Positions 1-6,704 of a DNA stretch of 13,652 nucleotides are shown here, piece by piece. The DNA lies in assembly GCA_028699365.1 (NCBI GenBank), contig JAQVUQ010000031.1, forward strand, positions 1-13,652. The letters are read 5' to 3'. Position 1 is the stretch's first letter, and each line of letters begins with the position of its first letter. The stretch comes from a bacterium. GTDB lineage: Bacteria > UBP13 > UBA5359. The notes under the pieces were generated by a model. That model saw only the letters and a list, made by a program, of their open reading frames with translations. It ran no database searches and was not told the origin of the DNA. Position numbers and translations under genes: made by a program.

Positions 1-1
1 G

Positions 2-565
2 TCACTCTCCGCCCTGAAGCTCTCCATGAACGGTGAGCTGTTGCATATATTGTCTGAGCTGGGACGATTGCATGCCATGGTACTGCCCGGTTACACCACC
101 TATCTGATGAGCCCGGCCTTTAACAGGGATAAGGCTCAGGCGGTAGACATTATAACCCGTCTTGCCGAATTGACGGAAGTTCCTTACTATCAGTCCAGGC
201 CGGAGATCCTGCGCCTGCATCGCCGGGTTCTGGCCAGCATCACCGCCGGCACTTACTTCTATTCGCTTTACAAATGCATGCTGATGAACACGGTAAACCG
301 GGCCGATCTGGAAGGTCTGCAGATCGCCCTGGCCCTTAAGGCTTTCAAAGCCGGGAAGGGAGAATACCCCGGCGCCCTGAAGGATTTATCCGCCTCGAAA
401 TCGACACATTTGCCGGTTGATCCGTTTACCGGCACCAGCTTTATCTACCGCAAATCCGGCCAGGGCTTTATTCTCTACAGCCGCGGTCCGGACGGAGACG
501 ACGACGGCGGCAAAAACGAACTCAAGCGCGGCCTCGACGATATCGCCTGGAGATGTTCGAGATAG
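2..565 (+). CDS. DPFTG-tail family membrane protein, C-terminal part (5' end outside window)
   Basis: The open frame enters from the left edge, so the true start lies outside the window. The first internal ATG (26) is not a convincing start, having no Shine-Dalgarno and lying inside the conserved region. What remains is the last ~187 residues of the family whose complete copies lie at 653-2227, 4638-6671 and 8472-10607. The final 85 residues (from about position 308) carry the family hallmark: an 'ALALKAFKAGKGEYP' helix/turn, 'LPVDPFTG', 'GQGFILYSRGPDGDDDGG' and a terminal 'DDIAW'. That order of elements resembles the C-terminal half of GspG-type pseudopilins (AL..Y…G.YP…LP.DP…G.D…GG…DI.W), but this is similarity by eye. 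By analogy with the complete copies it should lie outside the cytoplasmic membrane. No function is known to me. It is followed by 87 bp and then the next paralogue. Confidence 0.8.
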   Translation, partial: SLSALKLSMNGELLHILSELGRLHAMVLPGYTTYLMSPAFNRDKAQAVDIITRLAELTEVPYYQSRPEILRLHRRVLASITAGTYFYSLYKCMLMNTVNRADLEGLQIALALKAFKAGKGEYPGALKDLSASKSTHLPVDPFTGTSFIYRKSGQGFILYSRGPDGDDDGGKNELKRGLDDIAWRCSR

Positions 566-652
566 AGGTTTTTTATTAACAATTTTCGGTCATAATACTT
601 TAGCGATTATTATGCTGAGCCGGTAATCGGTTCGTTCTGAAGGAGGCCGGTA

Positions 653-2227
653 TTGAGAACGTTTATATCGGAGGGGCGGCGTAAACAAAAGCTATACAAA
701 ATACTGATTGCTCTCGTTCTGCTTCTATCCGTATTCCTGATAACCGTATTGTTTTCTGTGCCGGTAATGATAGTTGTTGTGCCTTTCATCTCCGCCGACA
801 TGGCTGCTGTTATGTTTCTTTTCAGTTTACCCATCCTGTTTTTAATCGAAGCAGTGGTGCTGATCCGGAAGCGTAGTATCTTGTCATTGAGCGGGATAAA
901 AGCGCTTTTAGTCCCTGCTGCCGTGTTTCTGCTGTTGTCGATCTGTCTGCATACCGTCTCTGTGATCTGGACGGGAAGGGAATTGGCAAAGACAATGGCC
1001 CAGGCCAGGGCGGCGGGACTCAAGCTGTCGATACATGAAACCGTGCCGCCGCCGGTGCCGGAGGGCGAGAACGCAGCCGTTCTATATAACAAGGCATTCT
1101 CTCTTCGCTCCGCTTTGGCAGCCGGATACGGAGAAAAATGGAGTATGGTGAATTTCTATTACCGATATAAGGGCAGGGAGAGAGAGATAAAGGCCATTGT
1201 CTTAGATGCTCCCGATGCGATCAAGCTCTTTGGGTTGCTGGAGCGGGCAGTAACTATGGAGAAATGCCGGTTCGAACTCCACCGTGAGAACGGCTTGTTG
1301 ATGACCAAAATGAGCGGTGAAATGCGGGAAACGGCACGATTTCTCAGGGCCCGCGCTTATATCCTGGCGCATGAAGGCAAGGGCAGGGAAGCGCTTCATA
1401 CTATGGGGGTAGGTATAGGTCTGGGAAGAGCCTTTGACGGTTATCCTTTTGTTTTAAGTGAGCTGATAAAGATTGGTATAGAGAGGATAGCTTTTTATCA
1501 GGGTGATGCAGATCATCCGCCGGCTTTTGAGGTTGACCCTGACAGCTTCCGGAAGTTGTCGGCGGTTATGGAAAGCAGGCGCGATCGGAGAGTAGCGGCG
1601 GTCAGGAATGATGTGGCCATAACCGGTGATTACCTCTGGGGAGCGCAATCCGGGCATACGGGAAAGGATATCGGGTGTACTCTTCTGCATCCTGATACGT
1701 GGTCTTATGGCTGGTCGAATCTTTTATATCTTCCCGTATTTAAGCCGGTGATGCGGACAGGCATGGTCTATTATCTGAAGCAGAGCATGCTTGCCGCGAA
1801 GCTGATGAGCCGGCCTTATTATGAAGTGTCGGAAGCCGCCAATCATCTGGATGAGGATAGTAACGGAGGTGCAAAGATATTCAGGGCCGGCATGTTCATA
1901 TCGGGCTGGAGAGCTTTTTATGATTGCGAGGTCATGCATGATGTCCGGATGCAGGGCTTCGAAATCAGCCTGGCGCTGAAGGCTTATAAAAGCAGCCACG
2001 GCAGCTATCCCATCACCCTCGATGTCCTGGTCCCGGAATTGATGCGGAGTCTTCCGGTTGATCCGTTCACCGGTCATAACTTCCGTTATCAGCGCCAAGG
2101 CAAGGGTTTTATCCTCTACAGCCTGGGAGCCAATCAGAAGGACGACGGCGGCAAGGAGGATAAGACACGCAATATGGGAGACGATAAATCTCACCGGGAC
2201 GATATTGCCTGGAGCTGCAGGGATTAA
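653..2227 (+). CDS. DPFTG-tail family membrane-anchored protein, complete copy (524 aa)
   Basis: The start is TTG at 653, chosen because AAGGAGG (640-646) lies 6 nt upstream and no better ATG exists. The N-terminus is basic (RRKQK) and is followed by three hydrophobic segments at about residues 16-45, 50-70 and 84-105. The positive-inside rule places the remaining ~415 residues outside the cytoplasm. The exported part opens with a conserved patch, 'GLKLSI.E..PPPVP.GENAAVLYN.AF', shared with the permease fusion at 4638-6671 and, less closely, with the 8472-10607 copy. It ends (residues 433-524) in the pseudopilin-like tail: ALKAYK..HG.YP, LPVDPFTG, GKGFILYSLG, DDGG and a final DDIAW. There are no transporter or enzyme motifs. 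Unlike the permease fusion it has only an anchor, so it may be a stand-alone version of the same extracytoplasmic domain. Function unknown. It lies downstream of another paralogue and upstream of an independent promoter at 2266. Confidence 0.85.
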   Translation: MRTFISEGRRKQKLYKILIALVLLLSVFLITVLFSVPVMIVVVPFISADMAAVMFLFSLPILFLIEAVVLIRKRSILSLSGIKALLVPAAVFLLLSICLHTVSVIWTGRELAKTMAQARAAGLKLSIHETVPPPVPEGENAAVLYNKAFSLRSALAAGYGEKWSMVNFYYRYKGREREIKAIVLDAPDAIKLFGLLERAVTMEKCRFELHRENGLLMTKMSGEMRETARFLRARAYILAHEGKGREALHTMGVGIGLGRAFDGYPFVLSELIKIGIERIAFYQGDADHPPAFEVDPDSFRKLSAVMESRRDRRVAAVRNDVAITGDYLWGAQSGHTGKDIGCTLLHPDTWSYGWSNLLYLPVFKPVMRTGMVYYLKQSMLAAKLMSRPYYEVSEAANHLDEDSNGGAKIFRAGMFISGWRAFYDCEVMHDVRMQGFEISLALKAYKSSHGSYPITLDVLVPELMRSLPVDPFTGHNFRYQRQGKGFILYSLGANQKDDGGKEDKTRNMGDDKSHRDDIAWSCRD

Positions 2228-2265
2228 ATCATCCGGTGGATAAGGGCCTGTGTCGGTTACTACTC

Positions 2266-2293
2266 TTGACATCGTTTGCTGCTCTGCTATGAT
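2266..2293 (+). promoter_or_regulatory. Strong sigma70-like promoter of the wHTH/nucleotidyltransferase module
   Basis: TTGACA (2266-2271) and TATGAT (2288-2293) are separated by 16 bp, giving a near-consensus promoter. The -10 element overlaps the first base of the palindrome array, and the predicted transcription start (about 2300) falls inside the first palindrome. RNA polymerase and a protein bound to the repeats could not occupy the site together. Each 21-bp repeat also begins with another TATGAT, so extra -10-like hexamers sit at 2293, 2314 and 2335, though none has an equally well placed -35. This is a sequence reading only. Confidence 0.75.
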
Positions 2294-2355
2294 ATGATCA
2301 AATAATTTGATCATATGATCAAATAATTTGATCATATGATCAAATAATTTGATCA
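2293..2355 (+). repeat. Three perfect tandem 21-bp units, each holding a 19-bp palindrome (probable operator)
   Basis: The core TGATCAAATAATTTGATCA occurs at 2295-2313, 2316-2334 and 2337-2355, identical each time and separated by TA, so the period is 21 bp, or two helical turns. Each core is a perfect inverted repeat: TGATCAAA, a 3-nt centre TAA, then TTTGATCA. All three would lie on the same face of the helix. They occupy the transcription start and leader of the winged-helix gene, between its promoter and its Shine-Dalgarno. The natural reading is a cooperative autorepressor operator for the winged-helix protein encoded 20 bp downstream. In RNA they would form three consecutive AU-rich hairpins, so a leader-RNA role is the alternative. 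Confidence 0.85.
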
Positions 2356-2374
2356 TGATAACGGAGTGTTTGCC

Positions 2375-2719
2375 ATGCTTGAACCCATAATGGGATCTGC
2401 TGTAAAAGAGAGAATATTACTGTTTATTCTGACTCATAGCAATGCTTATGCCAGAGAGATCAGCGGTGTCATGGATATGAACTACTATACGGTTCAGAGA
2501 TTTCTGCACCAACTGGAAGCAGACGGGATACTGTACAGCCGTCTTCGTGGAAAAATCCGTCTATTCGAGTTCAATCCCAGGTATACTTTTTTACCTGAAC
2601 TGAAAGCTTTACTGGAAAAGGTGCTGAAGTATCTGCCGGAAGAAGAGGTCGAGAACTACTATAAGCCCAGGTTGCGACCGAGGAAGAGCGGAAAGGATTT
2701 AAGATATGACCGATCGTAG
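2375..2719 (+). CDS. Winged-helix DNA-binding protein of a wHTH/nucleotidyltransferase pair (114 aa)
   Basis: I prefer ATG at 2375 over the upstream GTG at 2366, because the only Shine-Dalgarno-like sequence (ACGGAG, 2361-2366) is 8 nt from the ATG but overlaps the GTG. The protein is a compact winged helix: a first helix ('GSAVKERILLFILTH'), then 'YAREISGVMDMNYYTVQRFLHQLEADGILY' as the helix-turn-helix, then a basic wing ('RLRGKIRLFEFNP'). It ends in an acidic/basic tail with R-P-R-x-S-G-K. This ArsR/MarR-like fold with 'NPR…F..ELKALLEK' is one I know from genes placed directly before nucleotidyltransferases. It overlaps the next gene by 14 bp, so the two are translationally coupled. By analogy with AbiEi of type IV toxin-antitoxin units, which represses its own promoter through inverted repeats, it probably binds the three palindromes upstream. 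Its sequence is not recognisably AbiEi. Confidence 0.8.
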   Translation: MLEPIMGSAVKERILLFILTHSNAYAREISGVMDMNYYTVQRFLHQLEADGILYSRLRGKIRLFEFNPRYTFLPELKALLEKVLKYLPEEEVENYYKPRLRPRKSGKDLRYDRS

Positions 2720-3236
2720 TGTAACGGCTTTGGCAGCACGTATATGCAGCTATCTGAGAGACAACGGGGTTGATACGGTTCTATCCGGAGGCTCTTGCGT
2801 GACGATCTATTCCGAGAGCAGATACGTTTCTCTTGATCTGGACTTTGTTCTGATGCAGGGAAAGGGACCGAAAAGCGTTACGGAGTTGATGGAGAATCTC
2901 GGTTTTAAGTCTAAGGGACGAATATTTGTTCACCCGGAGATAGAATATTCGGTAGAGTTTATGCGGCCACCACTGGCTATTGGAGAGGAAAAGATCGAGA
3001 GGGTAAATGAAATAACCGAGGGACCATATACGCTCAAACTCCTTATGCCCACAGATTGCGCTAAGGACCGGCTGGCGGCATATTTCTATTGGAACGATAT
3101 GCAATCTCTTGATCAGGCTGTGCTTGTTGCGCAAAAGCAAAATATCGATCTTGAAGAAATAAGGCGATGGGCTGCTTCAGAGAATCATTTGGATAAATAC
3201 GAAGATTTCCTGAATAGACTCAGTGGATGCCTCTGA
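2706..3236 (+). CDS. Nucleotidyltransferase-fold protein, AbiEii-like candidate toxin (176 aa)
   Basis: ATG at 2706 sits inside the end of the winged-helix gene, with AAAGGA (2692-2697) 8 nt upstream. Residues ~24-50 carry the polymerase-beta-type nucleotidyltransferase signature: 'VLSGGSCVTIYS', then 'SLDLDFVLM', giving the GG(S/T) motif and the D-x-D metal ligands. A later 'YSVEFM' could supply the third carboxylate. The C-terminal half has 'TDCAKDRLAAYFYWNDMQSLDQAVLVA…RRWAASE', a conserved helical region of this small family. Such proteins usually follow a winged-helix gene, as here. Type IV toxins of the AbiEii class transfer nucleotides to tRNA or proteins, but the actual target here is unknown. 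It could also be a housekeeping nucleotidyltransferase. It is the last gene of its unit: the next promoter is 24 bp past its stop. Confidence 0.75.
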   Translation: MTDRSVTALAARICSYLRDNGVDTVLSGGSCVTIYSESRYVSLDLDFVLMQGKGPKSVTELMENLGFKSKGRIFVHPEIEYSVEFMRPPLAIGEEKIERVNEITEGPYTLKLLMPTDCAKDRLAAYFYWNDMQSLDQAVLVAQKQNIDLEEIRRWAASENHLDKYEDFLNRLSGCL

Positions 3237-3260
3237 ACTTATCGTAGCTAATTCGTCACC

Positions 3261-3289
3261 TTGACTCCAATCCTTCTTTTGCGTATACT
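3261..3289 (+). promoter_or_regulatory. Promoter of the YtrA/ABC operon
   Basis: TTGACT (3261-3266) and TATACT (3284-3289) with a 17-bp spacer give a good sigma70-like promoter, with transcription starting near 3296. It drives the GntR/YtrA gene at 3327 and, given the spacing of the genes behind it, the whole operon to 7427. Confidence 0.7.
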
Positions 3290-3309
3290 GTATTAAGACA
3301 ATGATACAG
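3288..3309 (+). promoter_or_regulatory. Candidate YtrA operator overlapping the -10 box
   Basis: CTGTAT (3288-3293) and its exact reverse complement ATACAG (3304-3309) form an inverted repeat with a 10-bp spacer, overlapping the -10 and the transcription start. Dimeric GntR-family repressors bind such dyads, and YtrA-type repressors typically regulate their own operon. The 6-bp arms are short, so this is only a candidate. Confidence 0.45.
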
Positions 3310-3326
3310 CAGTCCAAAGAGGAAAC

Positions 3327-3743
3327 ATGTTTATCAGGCTCGATCCACAAAGCGGTGTTCCGCTGTATATGCAGATCATAAATCAGGTCAGGCAGCAGGT
3401 AGCCGGCGGCGTGCTGCTGCCCGGAGATCGCCTGCCCTCGGTCCGGGAACTGGCCCTGCAACTGCGCATCAACCCCAATACCGTGGCGCGGGCTTACAGG
3501 GAACTCAGGCATGACGAACTGCTGACCAGCCAATGGGGGGATGGGAACTTTATTTCAGTCGAGGCTGCCGTTACCGGCGATAAAGAGAGAGTGCGAATAG
3601 TCTCAGAAGCGCTTGATTCCGCTCTGAAGCTGGCTGCGGATATGATGATGAAACCCTCCGAAATTGCGGAACTGCTTGAGGAGCGTTTACGGGCAATGCG
3701 CGAGGTATCGCATGAAGACGAGGATACGGACAGGGAGGCTTGA
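3327..3743 (+). CDS. GntR-family transcriptional repressor, YtrA subfamily (138 aa)
   Basis: AAAGAGGAAAC precedes the ATG at 3327. The N-terminal GntR winged helix covers residues ~8-76 ('PLYMQIINQVRQQVAGG…PGDRLPSVRELALQLRINPNTVARAYRELRHDELLTSQWGDGNFIS'). The INPNTVARAYREL recognition helix is typical of the YtrA subfamily. The short C-terminal tail of ~60 residues, about two helices, lacks the large effector domain of FadR or HutC members. YtrA proteins repress ABC-transporter operons, and in Bacillus subtilis YtrA controls a ytr operon induced by cell-wall-active antibiotics. Here too an ABC ATPase starts 1 nt after the stop codon (TGA at 3741, ATG at 3745). The inducing signal cannot be read from the sequence. 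Confidence 0.92.
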   Translation: MFIRLDPQSGVPLYMQIINQVRQQVAGGVLLPGDRLPSVRELALQLRINPNTVARAYRELRHDELLTSQWGDGNFISVEAAVTGDKERVRIVSEALDSALKLAADMMMKPSEIAELLEERLRAMREVSHEDEDTDREA

Positions 3744-3744
3744 G

Positions 3745-4641
3745 ATGCAATACGCTATAGAGACTAGTAATCTGACCAAGAGATATAGCCGGCACAAGAC
3801 AGCGGTGGACAACCTGAACCTTGTCGTGCCCGCCGGCTCAGTCTACGTCCTGCTGGGCTGCAACGGTGCCGGCAAGACCACCACCATCAGGATGCTGATG
3901 GGGCTGCTGCGAAAGAGTGCCGGGGATATCGCCGTTCTGGGTCTGGATCCGGATAAGGAACCTGTGGCGCTGAAGAGAAGGGTAGGTTTTGTCGCCGATA
4001 ATCAGAAGATGTACGACTGGATGACGGTCAGGGAGATAATAGGTTTCTGCCGTCCTTTCTACCCTACCTGGGATGATAATTTGGTGAGCGAGCTTGTCGA
4101 TCTTTTCGGATTGCCTGCCGGCAGCAGGCTGCGGGATCTCTCCAGGGGCATGTACGGCAAGGTGGCCCTGCTGCTGGGGCTGGCCCACAGGCCGGAACTG
4201 CTGATACTCGACGATCCCACCTCGGGACTTGATCCTCTGGCCCGGCGAGAATTCATGGAGGGGGTGATAGGGGTTATTCAACAGCAGGAGCGCACCGTCT
4301 TCTTCTCCACCCATATAGTGGATGAGGCGGAGCAGGTGGCGGATTGGATAGGCATATTGGATGGTGGCAAGCTGCTCCTCTCTCAGGCGTTGGAAGAGGT
4401 GAAGGAGAACATAAAGCAGATCAAACTCCTCTTCGATGCGGAACCGCCGTCTGATATCGATCTGCCGGGGATCGTAAAACGTCAAAGCAGCGGCAGGGAA
4501 TTGTTGTTGACTGTCAGGGACTATACACCTCAGTTGACGGAGTCCTTGGGGCGCTACAATCCCAGGAGCGTTGAAGTGCTGGATATGTGCCTGGAAGATA
4601 TCTTTGTCTCACTGGTAAGCAGAAAGCAGGTTGACAGATGA
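3745..4641 (+). CDS. ABC transporter ATP-binding protein, YtrB/BcrA-like (298 aa)
   Basis: ATG at 3745 is chosen over upstream in-frame starts because GGGAGG (3733-3738) is 6 nt away and the homologous reading begins there ('YAIETSNLTKRY'). The nucleotide-binding domain is complete: Walker A GCNGAGKTT (38-46), a diverged Q-loop region ('GFVADNQKMYDWMTV'), signature LSRGM (132-136) in place of LSGGQ, Walker B LLILDD (152-157), D-loop SGLD and H-loop histidine (190). Two points are unusual. The catalytic glutamate after Walker B is aspartate (D157), and the signature is the LSxGM type seen in YtrB/BcrA-like ATPases. Residues ~215-298 form a C-terminal extension as in drug or peptide exporters. 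The stop overlaps the permease ATG by 4 nt (ATGA), so translation is coupled. It powers the two permeases downstream; the substrate is unknown. Confidence 0.92.
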   Translation: MQYAIETSNLTKRYSRHKTAVDNLNLVVPAGSVYVLLGCNGAGKTTTIRMLMGLLRKSAGDIAVLGLDPDKEPVALKRRVGFVADNQKMYDWMTVREIIGFCRPFYPTWDDNLVSELVDLFGLPAGSRLRDLSRGMYGKVALLLGLAHRPELLILDDPTSGLDPLARREFMEGVIGVIQQQERTVFFSTHIVDEAEQVADWIGILDGGKLLLSQALEEVKENIKQIKLLFDAEPPSDIDLPGIVKRQSSGRELLLTVRDYTPQLTESLGRYNPRSVEVLDMCLEDIFVSLVSRKQVDR

Positions 4642-6671
4642 GTGCGGCTGCAATAAGGGCGCTTATCTGGAAGGAGTGGCGTGAGCAGCGGCTGGCGTTG
4701 ACTCTGAGGGCTCTCCTTATAATAGGCTGGTCTATTACGCTTGTTATTATCTGTGGGCATAATATTCAACTTGCGGGTGTACTGATAATACTATCTCTAA
4801 CGGTAATGCCGCTTATCATTGCTGCTATCTCTGGCGTGTTATCTTTTGCTACTGAGACGGTTCATGGCAGATGGATGTTCCTTAGCAGCCGTGCCCTTGC
4901 TGTTGGCAATGCCTTCGGCATTAAATACCTGTTCGGTTTTTTATCAAGTGTCCTTCTCTGCTTAATCAGTTGGTCAACGATTATTACGTTGATGCCGGAT
5001 CAACATATCCCGGATGGTTGGTCGGCATACCTAAATATCGTGTGGATCGGCGGCTATCTCTTTCTTGTTGCTTTTATTTATGCATCCACAGTTATGAGCA
5101 TAATGCTGGCCGGCAGAGCCATTATAGCGCTCATGCTGGCTCCGTTTATTATAGTCTTTACGATAATCCTTACCATACTGGCTTTAATTGCCGTTATTCC
5201 CTTTATGCTATCCTATAAAGCGCTATTCTGCATCTATATGCTTATGCTGGCATTGTCGCTTACTATGTCGGGCGCCACACTTTGGAAAAGAGATATATCG
5301 AAAGGCTCCGGCAAAGGCAGGACGCTGCTGACCTTAGCCGGGGTTATTATAATTGTGTCCATTCTGCTGCATACGGTCTCGACGGTTTATACCAGTCTGA
5401 AATTGAAGAATGCTGTAGCCGAGGCCAGGGCTGAGGGGCTAAAGCTGTCAATTGCAGAGATCATCCCATCGCCAGTGCCTGAGGCCGAGAATGCTGCTGT
5501 CCTCTATAATGAAGCCTTTGCACTGCAATCAAAGTTATATTCAAGGTATAAGCAAACATGGCGTAAATATCACCAGTATCCCGGTGAGACAATGCCCAAT
5601 AAGCTGAAGGTAATGCAAATTGAAGATAAGGATGCCATAAAGCTATTCAATTTACTGGAGAAGGCTGTGGCGATGAAGAAATGCCGATTTGCAGACGATT
5701 ACTGGCTAGGCTTATTTAGAAATGATAGGGTAACAGACAATGTCTGGCATGTATCAAGATTCTTGGGCAAACGTACTCTTGCACTTATTGAGGAAGGTAG
5801 AAAAGATGAAGCATTAAAAACCGTTGAGGTGGGCTTGAAGCTAGGGGCAAGCATGGATAATCACCCGAGCATTTCGAATATTTATTGTGGATATATTAAA
5901 GCGTCCATATGTAATAGTATTATTCCTCGTCATGGTAAGACCGGTATGCTATCAGGATTTATAGTCGATATGGATGATTTTCACAGGATATCGTCCATTG
6001 TAAAAAGAAGAGGCAATGACGTTGCCAGTATCTTGAAAAACGAAATAGCTATAGGAAATGACCTATGTTTCGGGGAGCTGTCGACCTATATTTATAATCG
6101 AGGGAACAGGTTAGGCTTTAATTCGTATCGACTGAGAGATGGTCCTGGCATTTTGATGGCTATATACTATACATATCCGCTCAGGCCCATTCTGTTAAAT
6201 GACAATGCCTCCTTTTTGCAATTGGGCATGCAGTTGCTGAAACTATCTAACCAACCTTTTTATAAAGCACGTAACGCTATTGAAAATCTGAATGAGAAAT
6301 TGGATAACAATCTGCACAATGGGAATGTTCTGCGTTGTCCCTTTACCATCATAGGTGGTACCTATATATTAAATTCGAATATATATCAGGAGGCAGCGGA
6401 GTATGAATCGGTGCTTGAGAGCTTAAGAGTTGGCATGGCACTCAAGGCATACAGGCATTCTTATGGCAACTATCCCATGACCCTTGATACTTTAACGCCG
6501 GATATTCTGCCGTATCTGCCTACTGATCCTCTGACTGGAGAAAGTTATTATTATCATCGGCAGGATCAAGGGTTTATTCTCTACGGCTTGGGACCGAATT
6601 TGAGGGATGAGCGCCGAAAATACGGGAAGGATAATCCTTGCGACGATATCGTCTGGCGTTCCGTTGACTGA
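4638..6671 (+). CDS. ABC-2 permease fused to an extracytoplasmic DPFTG-tail domain (677 aa)
   Basis: Residues 1-~215 are an ABC-2-type permease. The N-terminal amphipathic 'ALIWKEWREQRL' is matched almost exactly in the next gene (6705), and six hydrophobic segments follow at about 25-40, 47-70, 97-118, 132-157, 161-190 and 194-214. A basic loop ('KRDISKGSGKGR') precedes a seventh segment at 230-250. That seventh helix resembles the last anchor of the 653-2227 protein ('LLHTVS' in 4638, 'CLHTVS' in 653) and would carry residues ~252-677 outside the cytoplasm. The exported part begins 'GLKLSIAEIIPSPVPEAENAAVLYNEAF' and ends (593-677) in the pseudopilin-like tail with LPTDPLTG and QGFILYGLG. 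Its tail is more diverged than in the paralogues: the DDGG box is replaced by RDERRKYG. Coding sequence from about 5500 to 6400 looks AT-richer than its surroundings. A permease with this C-terminal domain is not an arrangement I know as described. Confidence 0.85.
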   Translation: MSAAAIRALIWKEWREQRLALTLRALLIIGWSITLVIICGHNIQLAGVLIILSLTVMPLIIAAISGVLSFATETVHGRWMFLSSRALAVGNAFGIKYLFGFLSSVLLCLISWSTIITLMPDQHIPDGWSAYLNIVWIGGYLFLVAFIYASTVMSIMLAGRAIIALMLAPFIIVFTIILTILALIAVIPFMLSYKALFCIYMLMLALSLTMSGATLWKRDISKGSGKGRTLLTLAGVIIIVSILLHTVSTVYTSLKLKNAVAEARAEGLKLSIAEIIPSPVPEAENAAVLYNEAFALQSKLYSRYKQTWRKYHQYPGETMPNKLKVMQIEDKDAIKLFNLLEKAVAMKKCRFADDYWLGLFRNDRVTDNVWHVSRFLGKRTLALIEEGRKDEALKTVEVGLKLGASMDNHPSISNIYCGYIKASICNSIIPRHGKTGMLSGFIVDMDDFHRISSIVKRRGNDVASILKNEIAIGNDLCFGELSTYIYNRGNRLGFNSYRLRDGPGILMAIYYTYPLRPILLNDNASFLQLGMQLLKLSNQPFYKARNAIENLNEKLDNNLHNGNVLRCPFTIIGGTYILNSNIYQEAAEYESVLESLRVGMALKAYRHSYGNYPMTLDTLTPDILPYLPTDPLTGESYYYHRQDQGFILYGLGPNLRDERRKYGKDNPCDDIVWRSVD

Positions 6672-6704
6672 AGCATTTGGAATATATGAAGCATGGAGGC
6701 GAAA

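Noticed and set aside
566-652. Terminator (T-run at 569-574) and promoter between the first two family members
   Set aside because: No stem precedes the T-run, and no -35/-10 pair of acceptable spacing could be found.
2293-2355. CRISPR-like repeat array
   Set aside because: Only three units, with 2-bp separators and no spacers or cas genes; the palindromic operator reading fits better.
1724-2356. Minus-strand reading frame with a repeated MIKLFDH peptide start
   Set aside because: The peptide repeat is only the translation of the 21-bp palindromic array, and the rest is antisense to the 653-2227 gene, with no family resemblance.
3838-4485. 215-residue minus-strand frame
   Set aside because: It is fully antisense to the ABC ATPase, which has all conserved motifs. 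The composition is that of a shadow frame.
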